Shown here one piece after another: positions 6,969 through 14,483 of a DNA stretch of 17,977 nt. A program made the position numbers and the translations under genes. Position 1 is the stretch's first letter. Each line of letters begins with the position of its first letter. The notes under the pieces are model-generated. The model was not told where the DNA came from and searched no databases. It was given only the letters and a program-made list of their open reading frames with translations. This DNA comes from RPQK01 sp041946865 (lineage in GTDB: Bacteria; Acidobacteriota; UBA6911; RPQK01). The DNA is taken from the NCBI GenBank assembly GCA_041946865.1, contig JBHGBF010000095.1, forward strand, positions 1 through 17,977, in the 5' to 3' direction.

Positions 6969-7996
6969 GTCGGTCTTGGCAGCAGCCCCGCGCCCTCGAC
7001 GATCGGCCTGACGGCTTCTTCCCATTCGATCGCCATGATGTGAACACCCGCCACGCCTTCGACGGCTCGCACTTTTTGAATCAGCTCGATGCAAATCTTG
7101 ATTCCCTCTGCCTTCCAGGCTTCTGAGCGGGCCTTTTTTTCTTCCTTGGACAACTCCTCGGCCTTCTTGCCCGCCCATTGCGCGCCGGCCCGGTTCATTC
7201 TCTCGATCAGCTGATCGGGGACCAGGATGCCGGGCACGCTCTCTTTCATGTACCTGGCCATGCCGGGGCTCTTGAGCGGTCCAACGCCGACCAGGATGTA
7301 GGTTTGCTCGTGAAGTCCGAGCTTGCGGACGGTTTCCATGAACTTTTCGAAAGCTTCGAGATCGTAGACCAGCTGGGTCTGGATGAAATTCGCACCGGCC
7401 CTTACCTTCTTGCCGAGTCGATAGGGACGGAAAGCGACCGGAGCGGCAAAGGGCGACTCGGCGGCGCCCACAAAGAAGCGCGGTTCCTGGCCTTTGATTG
7501 CTTCCCCGCACTGAAATACTTTCTGGTCGCGCATCCGGCTCACCATGTTCACCAGCTGAATGGAGTCGATGTCAAAGACGTTTTTTGCGGTGGGATGATT
7601 GCCGAAGGTCTGATGATCGCCGCTCAGACACAAGACGTTGCGCATTCCCAGCGCGTAGGCCCCCATCAGATCGCTTTGCATGGCCAGGCGGTTTCGGTCC
7701 CGGCAGACCATCTGAATGATCGGTTCCAGCCCTTCCTGGACGAGGATGGCCCCTGAGGCGATGCTTGACATGCGGACGATGGCCGTTTGATTGTCGGTCA
7801 GATTGACCCCGTCGCAGCAGCCCTGCAGAAACCTGGCTTTGTTCCGTATCACCGAATGATCAGCGCTCTGAGGCGGACCAAGCTCCGCGGTGACGGCAAA
7901 GTGACCTGCGCGCAGCACCTTTTCGAGATTCGACCCGACCAGCAGACCAGGTCGGTTGGTTTCAGGACTTCCAGTTGCTCCCAGGCTCATAGTCAT
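6950..7996 (-). CDS. metF: Methylene-tetrahydrofolate reductase MetF
   Basis: This 348-residue flavin TIM-barrel protein reduces 5,10-methylene-THF to 5-methyl-THF in the methyl branch of the Wood-Ljungdahl pathway. Family marks are AELGPP (catalytic-type glutamate E38), GVNLTDNQ (63-70), LCLSGDH (122-128, flavin site region), FIQTQLVYD (204-212) and HIMAIEWE near 319-326. It is of the acetogen type that works with a MetV partner. The start overlaps the metV stop as ATGA; an ATG two codons in (7990) is an alternative. The C-terminus KDEG comes from a local DNA repeat and is unlikely to matter. Such MetF proteins usually receive electrons from their complex and do not bind NAD(P)H well, which fits the Hdr genes around it. 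Confidence 0.95.
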   Translation of the reverse strand: MTMSLGATGSPETNRPGLLVGSNLEKVLRAGHFAVTAELGPPQSADHSVIRNKARFLQGCCDGVNLTDNQTAIVRMSSIASGAILVQEGLEPIIQMVCRDRNRLAMQSDLMGAYALGMRNVLCLSGDHQTFGNHPTAKNVFDIDSIQLVNMVSRMRDQKVFQCGEAIKGQEPRFFVGAAESPFAAPVAFRPYRLGKKVRAGANFIQTQLVYDLEAFEKFMETVRKLGLHEQTYILVGVGPLKSPGMARYMKESVPGILVPDQLIERMNRAGAQWAGKKAEELSKEEKKARSEAWKAEGIKICIELIQKVRAVEGVAGVHIMAIEWEEAVRPIVEGAGLLPRPTTKDEG

Positions 7997-8673
7997 TCCT
8001 CGTGATGCAGCCTCAGATCTTCCCGGACGATTTTTCGCGGCCCGCCGTCACGGGATTTTTGCCAGTTCTTAGGCGGCTGCAAATCCATCAGCGCCTCAAG
8101 CTTCCCCAGTTTTTCCATCCGGTCATAAATCAACTGCCATCCGCAGGGGACATCCGGATTGATTTCGCAGTGTCCGCCTTCCGAGCCCCCGCACGGGCCG
8201 TTCAGGAGTGATTTGGAACAGCGGGCGATCGGGCAGACGCCGCCCGTTACTCCCAGGACGCAGTCCCCGCAGGCAGCGCAGCGCTCGGCCCACACTCCCT
8301 GTTCCGTGGGGAGCCCCATGAATTTGGTGTTGAGGCCGGGGATCACCCAGGCATTCGGAAAGCGTTCGGCAATGGCCTGGACTCCCACTCCGCAGGCGAT
8401 CGAGAGCACGACATCCGCGTTTTTGATCTGTTCGGCGGCCGTGTCGAGGTATTCCCATTCACACTGCCTTTGAACGGTGACGTCGGAGACCTCTCGAGCG
8501 TGTCCGTCGAGCTGGCCGGCCATGCGCAGCGAGCAGGCCAGAACCGAGGCTTCCCGTGCGCCTCCGGCAAAGCAGACGGTGACACAGGTGCCACAACCGA
8601 GGACCAGGACCTTTCGGGCATCCCCCAGAAGCGTCTTGATCTCCTCCAGCGTTTTCTGTTCGGCAACAATCAT
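7993..8673 (-). CDS. metV: MetV: MTHFR C-terminal zinc-/Fe-S-binding partner
   Basis: This 226-residue protein matches the MetV subunit (methylene-THF reductase C-terminal domain family). Cysteines C27, C30 and C34 lie near the N-terminus in LGCGTCVTVC. A second group, C132/C135/C138/C147, follows in RCAACGDC..GGVCP. The family signature NGPCGG with C161, then C169 and C177, comes near residue 160. MetV contacts MetF and carries metal clusters that relay electrons to the MetF flavin. It overlaps metF by 4 bp and the preceding mvhD by 4 bp, so the three should be translated together. The 4-bp overlap with the downstream end of the mvhD frame supports read-through of that gene. Confidence 0.93.
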   Translation of the reverse strand: MIVAEQKTLEEIKTLLGDARKVLVLGCGTCVTVCFAGGAREASVLACSLRMAGQLDGHAREVSDVTVQRQCEWEYLDTAAEQIKNADVVLSIACGVGVQAIAERFPNAWVIPGLNTKFMGLPTEQGVWAERCAACGDCVLGVTGGVCPIARCSKSLLNGPCGGSEGGHCEINPDVPCGWQLIYDRMEKLGKLEALMDLQPPKNWQKSRDGGPRKIVREDLRLHHEE

Positions 8674-9122
8674 ATTGTTCCCCTCAAAGGGTTTGGTCCC
8701 AGGCTCTTGATTCGTTCCGTCATCTCCTGGGCATTTGAGACAAAGCTGGCAGCCATGGCGGCCGACATGTTAAACATCTCCAGCCGCTCCGGCTCCAACC
8801 CGATTTCCTTCAGTTGCGCCTTCGTGCGTTCAACCCGGCGCCTGGCATTCGTATTACCTTCCAGGTAATGACAATCGCCCGGCAGTCAACCGGCTACCAT
8901 GATCCCGTCGGCGCCTTCTTCAAACGTCCGCAGGAGTAACAGCATGTCGATTTTTCCAGTGCAGGGCACCATTATGATCCTGATTCCCGGCGGATACTGC
9001 AGGCGAAGCCCGCCGGCCAGGTCGGCGGCCGCATAGGCGCAGTGCTCGCAGCAGAAGGCGACGATGTTGATCAAATCGGAATGTCCTTCCCCTTTCCTGC
9101 CTTCGTCTTCTTCATCCTTCAT
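8670..9122 (-). CDS. mvhD: MvhD-type [2Fe-2S] subunit, selenoprotein (Sec at residue 79)
   Basis: This MvhD/FlpD/VhuD-type protein hands electrons to HdrA. The frame contains one in-frame TGA (8888-8886) and then runs 71 more sense codons to a TGA that overlaps metV as ATGA. Read with selenocysteine it gives 150 residues with family sequence on both sides: VAFCCEHC and VPCTGKID before, VAG-Sec-LPGDCHYLEGN after, then RRRVERTKAQLKEIGLE. The TGA aligns with C73 of the paralogue at 13964-14473 (VACPLGNCHH). Cys ligand candidates are C24, C25, C28, C54 and C84. Sec-containing VhuD proteins are known in methanogens, so this is a plausible, not unique, use. The start is uncertain: ATG 9122 lies in a DNA repeat, and TTG 9074 with GGAAGGA upstream is an alternative. 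A conventional gene call would stop at 8886 and lose half the protein. Confidence 0.88.
8844..8879 (-). promoter_or_regulatory. SECIS-like hairpin after the UGA of mvhD
   Basis: On the mRNA, ATTACC, loop TGGAA, GGTAAT form a perfect 6-bp stem (plus coordinates 8853-8858 and 8864-8869). The loop begins 22 nt after the UGA and has G as its second base, both within the general bacterial SECIS pattern. A lower stem (GGC, bulged G, ATT against AAT, GCC) can extend it to 8844-8879. The position is right for SelB recruitment; folding energy was not computed. Confidence 0.6.
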
Positions 9123-9129
9123 CCTTTGT
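9113..9129. repeat. Third copy of the CATCCTTCATCCTTTGT repeat
   Basis: This is the same repeat as at 6930-6968, here placed just before or at the start of the selenoprotein mvhD. Its minus-strand ATG at 9122 may serve as start codon. Confidence 0.8.
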
Positions 9130-9195
9130 GAGCCTCCGGGTTGCCATATGTGTTCACTCGGCACTGAACCGAGCGGCGGGCGTAAGGACGCCTGT

Positions 9196-12100
9196 TCATG
9201 CCCTGGCCTCCTTCTCAAACAACGCTTCCACCTTGGCCGCCATTTGCAGGTCTGTGTAATGTGACAGCTGAATGGCTCGGGCCGGGCACTCGGCGGCGCA
9301 GGAACCGCAGCCCCGGCAGACCGAGGGCTCGATGTGCGCCGCGCCCTGAATCTGTCCGGTGCCCATCAGGTCGGGCTGGATGCGTGGCACGTTAAAGGGA
9401 CAGATTCGCACACACGTCAGGCAAGCCGTACAAAGGGAAGCGTCCACGCTGGCAACGCGTCCCCCCGCAGTCAGCGCCTCCCGGCTGAGGACCCGGGCAG
9501 CTCGTGCCGCCGCCGCTTGCGCTTGAATCATGCTCTCGTCGAGCAGCTTCGGATAATGGGCCATGCCGGCCATGAAAATCCCGTCAGTCGCAAAGTCTAC
9601 GGGGCGGAGTTTGACGTGCGCCTCGAGGAAGAACCCGTCTGCATCCCTGGCCACGCGAAACAGCCCCGCCAGCTCCCTTGAGCTTTCATGCGGCACGACC
9701 GGCATGGACAAAACGAGCCAATCGGGCCGGAGCTCGAGAGGGCGCTGAAGGGCCGTGTCCCACGCCTGGACTTTCACTCCGGCCTTCGTCAGGCTCACTT
9801 CGGGCTTCCGTTCGACGTCGTACCGGAGGAAGATCACGCCTCGCCGCCGTGCCTCGGTGTACAGCCTCTCTTTGAACCCGTAGGTCCGGATATCGCGATA
9901 CAGGATCACAACCGTCGCTTCGGGGAACAGTTCCTTCACCTTCAGGGCATTCTTGAGCGCCACGGTGCAACAAATCCGGCTGCAGAAGCGCTCTCCGGGG
10001 CCCACGCATTGAATCATTGCGATGGTTCCTGGAGCGGCTGCCGGCTCAGGGGCCTCGCCTGCCTCGCGGCCGCAGGCCGGATCCCTGCGCCCCCAGCCGG
10101 CCAGAAGACTTTCGAGCTCCTGCTGTGTCACGATCCGAGGGTGGCTTAGGTACCCGTACTCTGTCCCCCGATACTCGGCAGCGCCAGTTGCCAGGATGGT
10201 GACGCCGTGGTTGACCTCAATAGCCTGGCCTGCGCCATTGCGAATCGTTGAGGCAAATCCGCCCATAAACCCGGTCGAGGTCACCACGCGGCTGCCAAGG
10301 TAGAGCGTGATGTTCTTGCCGGCCTGGACGTCCCCGACGAGCTGCCGGAGGAGCTGTTGCGGGTCGAGCCCGTCGCAGGGTGTGTAGATACGGCGCAGGT
10401 TTCCGCCTAGCTCGCCCTCTCGCTCGACCAGGTGAACCGGGAACCCTTGTCTGGCCAGAGACAACGCGGCGGTCATTCCAGCCGGCCCTCCGCCCACCAC
10501 GAGCGCGGCACGTCTAACCGGAACTTCGACCGTGTGCAGCGGTTCGAGCGATCCGGCGCGCGCCACGGCCATCCGGATCAGGTCTTTGGCCTTGGCGGTG
10601 GCCTTCTCGCGCTCCTGCGAGTGGACCCAGGAGCACTGATTCCGGATGTTCGCCATTTCAAACAGGTAAGGATTAAGCCCGGCAGCCCGTATGCTGTCCT
10701 GAAAGAGCGGCTGATGGGTCAACGGCGTGCAGCTGGCGACAACCAGTCGGTTCAGGTTGTGCTTGCCCATCTGCTCGGTAATGTGACGGATGCTGTCTTG
10801 CGAACAGGTGTACAGATTGAATTCGGCCAGCCCCACCCGGGGCAGCGTGCGCGCGTAGTCGGTCACCGCCGGCACATCGACAAAACCGCCGATGTTTGAG
10901 CCGCACGAGCAGACGAAGACGCCGACTCGAGGCTCTTCCCGGCTCACGTCACGTTCAGGCGGGAATTCGCGGGAGGTCGTAAGCGTGAATCGAGAACTGC
11001 TGAGCCCGGTGGCCGCCGCAGCGGCCGCGCCGCTTGCTTCGATCACCGATTCCGGGATGTCTTTGGGGGCCCGAAACGGACCGGCGGCAAAAATGCCCGG
11101 CCGGCTGGTCTGCAGCGGGTCGAAGAGCGCCGTATGGCAGAAGCCGTATTCGTCCAGCTCGACACCCAGCCGCTTCCCCAAGTCGCGAACCGAATCTGAT
11201 ATCTCCATGCCGACCGAAAGAACGACGAGGCCAAAGGTCTCGCGACGCATCTGGCCGGCCTCGTCACCGTAGCTGACCACCAGGTCGTGGGTTTCAGGAT
11301 CTTCACGTAACGCGCTGATCCGGCAGCGGTGATATTGCACGCCGTAACGTTCGCGCGCCCTCTCGAAGTATGCGGCATAGCCCTTGGAAAAAGCGCGCAT
11401 GTCCATCATGAAGACGTGGACGTCGAGCCCCGGCTCGTGTTCCTTCGCGATAGTTGCCTCTTTGGTCGCGTACATGCAGCACACCGCGGAACAGTAATCG
11501 TGCCGGGCATCGCGCGAACCAATGCACTGCAGGAAAGCCACGCGTCCGGGCGGCTTCTGATCGGAAGGCCGCCGCAGATGCCCGAGCGTCGGGCCGCTGG
11601 CCGAAAGCAACCTTTCGAACTGCAAGGCTGTCACGACGTTGGGATAGCGCCCGAACCCGAATTCCTCGGAAAGCTCCGCGTGATAGGCTTCGTAACCGGG
11701 CGCCAGAATGACGGCGCCGACCTTCAGCTCCTCGAACCGCGGCGCCAGGTCGTGATCGATGGCTTTCGCGCCGCACGCGAAAGTGCAGCTCATGCATTCC
11801 GAACAGATCCCGCAGGCCAGGCAACGCGCCGCCTCCTCCTGGCCCGAGGCTTCGTCATACCCGCCCTCAACTTCGGCGAAAGTCCGGAGCCGTTCCTCCA
11901 GCCGCAATTGAGGCAACGGCACTCTTGGATGGCGCTTGATCTCACCCCGCGCGATTCGCTCGGAAATTTCCTGTGCGGACAGGTTCACTACCGGGAGCGG
12001 CGGCCGAGCCGGAGGCTCGAGCTCTTCGCCCCGCAGATAGCGAAGAATGGAAGCGGCTGCCTTGTGGCCGCTCGCGACTGCCTCCACCACAAAGGCCGTC

Positions 12101-13779
12101 CCCGAGACACTGTCTCCAGCGGCGAAAACTCCGGGACGGGTTGCGGCAAAAGTGTTGGGATTGATTGCGATGGCCTTCCGTTCGGTCAGTCCCACCCCGG
12201 CGTCATCCGGAATGAACGCCAAACCGGCCCGCTGACCGACGGAGAAGATGACTGTGTCACAAGGGATGACGTGAGCCGAGCCCGGCGCCTTGCTGACCTG
12301 GAGACGCCCGGTTTCGTCAAAAGCGAACGACTCGACCTTCATGCACTCCACGCCGTTGGCATGCTGGTTTTCATCTGCCGTCACGCGCTCGAATGTCCGA
12401 TCCGTGTAAAGAGTCACGCCCTCTTCGAGCGCCGCCTCGACTTCCCAGGTGTGAGCCGGCATCTTTTCGCGGCTCTCCAGACAAGCCAGCGAAACCTCGC
12501 ATCCGAGTCGGACCGCAGTCCGGGCGACGTCGATCGCGACGTTCCCGCCGCCGAGAACCAGCACACGGCGGCCCAGCTTTGGTGCGCCGTCATTCCTCAC
12601 CACGCCGTTTGGGGCCCGGCTGTACTTGCCGAGCCGGACATCACGCAAAAAGCGGGTGTTGATGAGGACGCCCTCCAGGTTTGAGCCGGGAATGGGCAGG
12701 CGAATGCCCTCATGCGCGCCGACTGAAATCAGGACGGCGATAAACCCCTCAGCGAAGACCTGGTCCAGGTTCTCCACGCAGTGATTCAGGCGAAGATCGA
12801 TGCCGAGGTCGATGATGTCCTGCACCTCGCGCTCGATGATCGATGTCGGCAGGCGAAATTCAGGCACGCCCACGCGCAACATGCCGCCGGCCACCGGCAT
12901 GGCCTCGAAAATCGTGACCGGATAACCCGCCCGAATCACATCCTGCGCCGCCGTCAAGCCGCAGGGCCCTGCTCCGATGATCGCCACCCGCTGGTCGGGA
13001 TATATGATCCTGGCCGGTTCAACCGCCGGACGCGGCCGGGAATACACCTTCTCGGTAACCAGGCGCTTTAACGCGTGAATGTTGATCGGCTCATCAACCT
13101 GTCCCCGATTACAGGCCGTCTCGCACCGGTGATTGCAGATCCGCCCGCAAATCCCCGGAAAGGGATTGTCCATCTTGATCACGCGCAAGGCGTCGTCCCA
13201 GCGCCCCTCGCGGATCAGCGCAATGTACCCTTGGGCTCGCTGGCCGGCTGGACAGGCATCCCGGCAAGGCGCGATTCCCCGCTTGTCGATCGCATAAGCA
13301 TTGGGAACGGCTTGAGGGTAAAGTTTGTAGGCGGCGCGACGCTTTGCCAACCCTTCGTTGAAGCGGTCGGGCACAATCACCGGACAGACGCCCGCGCAAT
13401 CACCGCAAGCCGTGCACCTGGCAGGATCGATGTAGCGGGGCCGGCGCAAGACGCCGACCGTAAAGTCGCCCGCTCGGCCGGTCAATTCCTCGACGGTGGT
13501 ATCGGTCAGGATCTCGATATTGGGGTGACGGCCGGTTTCGACCAGCTTAGGTGAGATCGTGCACATGGCGCAGTCATTCGTCGGGAACGTCTTGTCCAGC
13601 TGCGCCATTTTTCCGCCGATCGCCGATTTAGCTTCGACAAGGTAAACCCTGAATCCCTGCTCAGCCAGATCGAGCGACGCCTGCATGCCCGCGATTCCCC
13701 CTCCGACGACCATGACAGCGCCGACTGGAACGGTGGCGGAACGTGCAGTTTCAGCGATGGAGTTGGTGATACTTCCCAA
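9196..13779 (-). CDS. hdrA: Giant HdrA: tandem HdrA with embedded GltD-like NAD(P)H module
   Basis: This 1527-residue flavin/Fe-S protein is far longer than ordinary HdrA. In order: HdrA FAD site GGGIAG (26-31), Cys motif CAMC (70-73), [4Fe-4S] CTACGDCAGVCP (122-133), then an inserted GltD-like module at about 165-585. That module has PCRDACPAGQ, the CGRICNHRCETACNR Fe-S helix region (211-225), FAD site GAGPCG (269-274), NAD(P) site GGGNVAIDVAR (410-420) and VFAAGDS (551-557). HdrA then resumes with clustered cysteines at 653-669, QCIGSRD..YCSAVCC (751-768), CSCG (957-960) and SCTPLTHQ. A second HdrA half has GGGPAG (1096-1101) and FCSRICC (1265-1271), and two C-terminal ferredoxin motifs follow (1450-1461, 1488-1499). 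Inferred role: NAD(P)H-fed electron bifurcation or transfer toward MetFV. The start is TTG, fixed by GGGAGG 6 nt upstream. Confidence 0.92.
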   Translation of the reverse strand: MGSITNSIAETARSATVPVGAVMVVGGGIAGMQASLDLAEQGFRVYLVEAKSAIGGKMAQLDKTFPTNDCAMCTISPKLVETGRHPNIEILTDTTVEELTGRAGDFTVGVLRRPRYIDPARCTACGDCAGVCPVIVPDRFNEGLAKRRAAYKLYPQAVPNAYAIDKRGIAPCRDACPAGQRAQGYIALIREGRWDDALRVIKMDNPFPGICGRICNHRCETACNRGQVDEPINIHALKRLVTEKVYSRPRPAVEPARIIYPDQRVAIIGAGPCGLTAAQDVIRAGYPVTIFEAMPVAGGMLRVGVPEFRLPTSIIEREVQDIIDLGIDLRLNHCVENLDQVFAEGFIAVLISVGAHEGIRLPIPGSNLEGVLINTRFLRDVRLGKYSRAPNGVVRNDGAPKLGRRVLVLGGGNVAIDVARTAVRLGCEVSLACLESREKMPAHTWEVEAALEEGVTLYTDRTFERVTADENQHANGVECMKVESFAFDETGRLQVSKAPGSAHVIPCDTVIFSVGQRAGLAFIPDDAGVGLTERKAIAINPNTFAATRPGVFAAGDSVSGTAFVVEAVASGHKAAASILRYLRGEELEPPARPPLPVVNLSAQEISERIARGEIKRHPRVPLPQLRLEERLRTFAEVEGGYDEASGQEEAARCLACGICSECMSCTFACGAKAIDHDLAPRFEELKVGAVILAPGYEAYHAELSEEFGFGRYPNVVTALQFERLLSASGPTLGHLRRPSDQKPPGRVAFLQCIGSRDARHDYCSAVCCMYATKEATIAKEHEPGLDVHVFMMDMRAFSKGYAAYFERARERYGVQYHRCRISALREDPETHDLVVSYGDEAGQMRRETFGLVVLSVGMEISDSVRDLGKRLGVELDEYGFCHTALFDPLQTSRPGIFAAGPFRAPKDIPESVIEASGAAAAAATGLSSSRFTLTTSREFPPERDVSREEPRVGVFVCSCGSNIGGFVDVPAVTDYARTLPRVGLAEFNLYTCSQDSIRHITEQMGKHNLNRLVVASCTPLTHQPLFQDSIRAAGLNPYLFEMANIRNQCSWVHSQEREKATAKAKDLIRMAVARAGSLEPLHTVEVPVRRAALVVGGGPAGMTAALSLARQGFPVHLVEREGELGGNLRRIYTPCDGLDPQQLLRQLVGDVQAGKNITLYLGSRVVTSTGFMGGFASTIRNGAGQAIEVNHGVTILATGAAEYRGTEYGYLSHPRIVTQQELESLLAGWGRRDPACGREAGEAPEPAAAPGTIAMIQCVGPGERFCSRICCTVALKNALKVKELFPEATVVILYRDIRTYGFKERLYTEARRRGVIFLRYDVERKPEVSLTKAGVKVQAWDTALQRPLELRPDWLVLSMPVVPHESSRELAGLFRVARDADGFFLEAHVKLRPVDFATDGIFMAGMAHYPKLLDESMIQAQAAAARAARVLSREALTAGGRVASVDASLCTACLTCVRICPFNVPRIQPDLMGTGQIQGAAHIEPSVCRGCGSCAAECPARAIQLSHYTDLQMAAKVEALFEKEARA

Positions 13780-13785
13780 CTACGG

Positions 13786-13791
13786 CCTCCC
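13786..13791 (-). promoter_or_regulatory. Ribosome binding site fixing the TTG start of the giant hdrA
   Basis: GGGAGG on the minus strand lies 6 nt before the TTG at 13779. The next in-frame ATG is residue 23, right at the FAD-binding strand, and would cut into the domain. This makes TTG the probable start. Confidence 0.75.
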
Positions 13792-13794
13792 GAG

Positions 13795-13966
13795 AAGGGT
13801 TCAAGGGTTCAAAGGTTTGAGCGGTTGAAAGGTTGATCGGACGGGTCGGACCGATCGGTCGGATCCGACCAAGACCCCTGAACCTTTGAACCCCTGAACC
13901 CCTGAACCCCTGAACCCCTGACCCCCTGAACCTTTGAACCTTTGAACCTTTGAACCCCTGAACCTA
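13795..13966. repeat. GGTTCA/GAACC repeat island with central palindrome
   Basis: The 184-bp gap between mvhD and the giant hdrA holds GGTTCAAGGGTTCAAAGG-type units on the left, a core with GGTCGGA (13844-13850) and TCCGACC (13864-13870) around CCGATCGG, and about 11 units of CTGAACCC or TTTGAACC (8-bp period) on the right. Left and right units are reverse complements, so the island can fold into a long hairpin in the mRNA. It belongs to the same family as the array before cooS. It touches the mvhD stop codon. Confidence 0.9.
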
Positions 13967-14473
13967 TTTCGTTGCTCTTCTCCCTCGAAACCCTTCCTGT
14001 TCTTCCTCTCTCGCTGCCTGTGCTGCTCTTCGGAGCTCGACCTCCTTCAGTTTCAGCGGGCTGGGTCCCAGTTCCCTGATCCGTGCGGTCATCGCCCGCG
14101 CGGCGTCGGCGAAAGCGTGAGCCTGGCTTCCCGAGACGAAAAACATGTCCAACCGATTTCCCCCGATGCCGATCTCGTCGAGGAGCTTCTTGGCTCGGTT
14201 CACCCTGGCCAGCCCGCGCTCGTTACCGCGCACATGGTGGCAGTTTCCGAGCGGGCAGGCGACCAGGTAAACGCCGTCTGCACCTTGCTCGAAAGCCGCC
14301 AGCAGATACCTGATGTCGGTCTTCCCGGTACAGGGAAGGCGAACGAACTTGACGTTGGCCGGATACTGGACTCTCAAGGCGCCGGCCGTGTCGGCCGCCA
14401 TGTAGCCGCAGTAGCCGCAGTAGAAGGCCGTAATTTCGGGCTCAAAAGAGGGGTGAACCGATTGACTTCTCAT
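13964..14473 (-). CDS. mvhD: MvhD-type [2Fe-2S] electron-transfer subunit (Cys form)
   Basis: This 169-residue MvhD/FlpD-family protein probably hands electrons to or from an HdrA. Cysteines C19 and C22 (FYCGYC), C48 (PCTGKTD), C73 and C78 (VACPLGNCHH) are the candidate cluster ligands. C73 stands where the downstream paralogue has selenocysteine. The C-terminal 30 residues are charged (REEEQEGFRGRR) and extend past the paralogue's end. It starts 10 bp after the hdrA stop (ATG 14473), so the two form an hdrA-mvhD pair. No hydrogenase MvhA/MvhG genes are in the window, so the electron donor is not hydrogen by this evidence. Function in an Hdr complex is inferred from family and context. Confidence 0.92.
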   Translation of the reverse strand: MRSQSVHPSFEPEITAFYCGYCGYMAADTAGALRVQYPANVKFVRLPCTGKTDIRYLLAAFEQGADGVYLVACPLGNCHHVRGNERGLARVNRAKKLLDEIGIGGNRLDMFFVSGSQAHAFADAARAMTARIRELGPSPLKLKEVELRRAAQAAREEEQEGFRGRRATK

Positions 14474-14483
14474 AAACCAGTCT

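Noticed and set aside
8886..9218. A short 110-residue MvhD ending at 8886, i.e. a truncated gene or pseudogene
   Set aside because: Family sequence continues in the same frame after the TGA to an ATGA overlap with metV, and the TGA aligns with a conserved Cys, so selenocysteine fits better. The TTG start at 9218 overlaps hdrA and adds a non-family N-terminus.
11329..12684. 451-residue frame antisense to the giant hdrA
   Set aside because: It overlaps the GltD-like and HdrA domains, which carry intact FAD/NAD/Fe-S motifs; no family resemblance on this strand.
9196..13779. Assembly chimera of a GltD gene and an HdrA gene
   Set aside because: The insert is bounded by continuous HdrA sequence on both sides in one frame, with matching flanks in the paralogue, and codon character does not visibly change. 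Read coverage could still test it.
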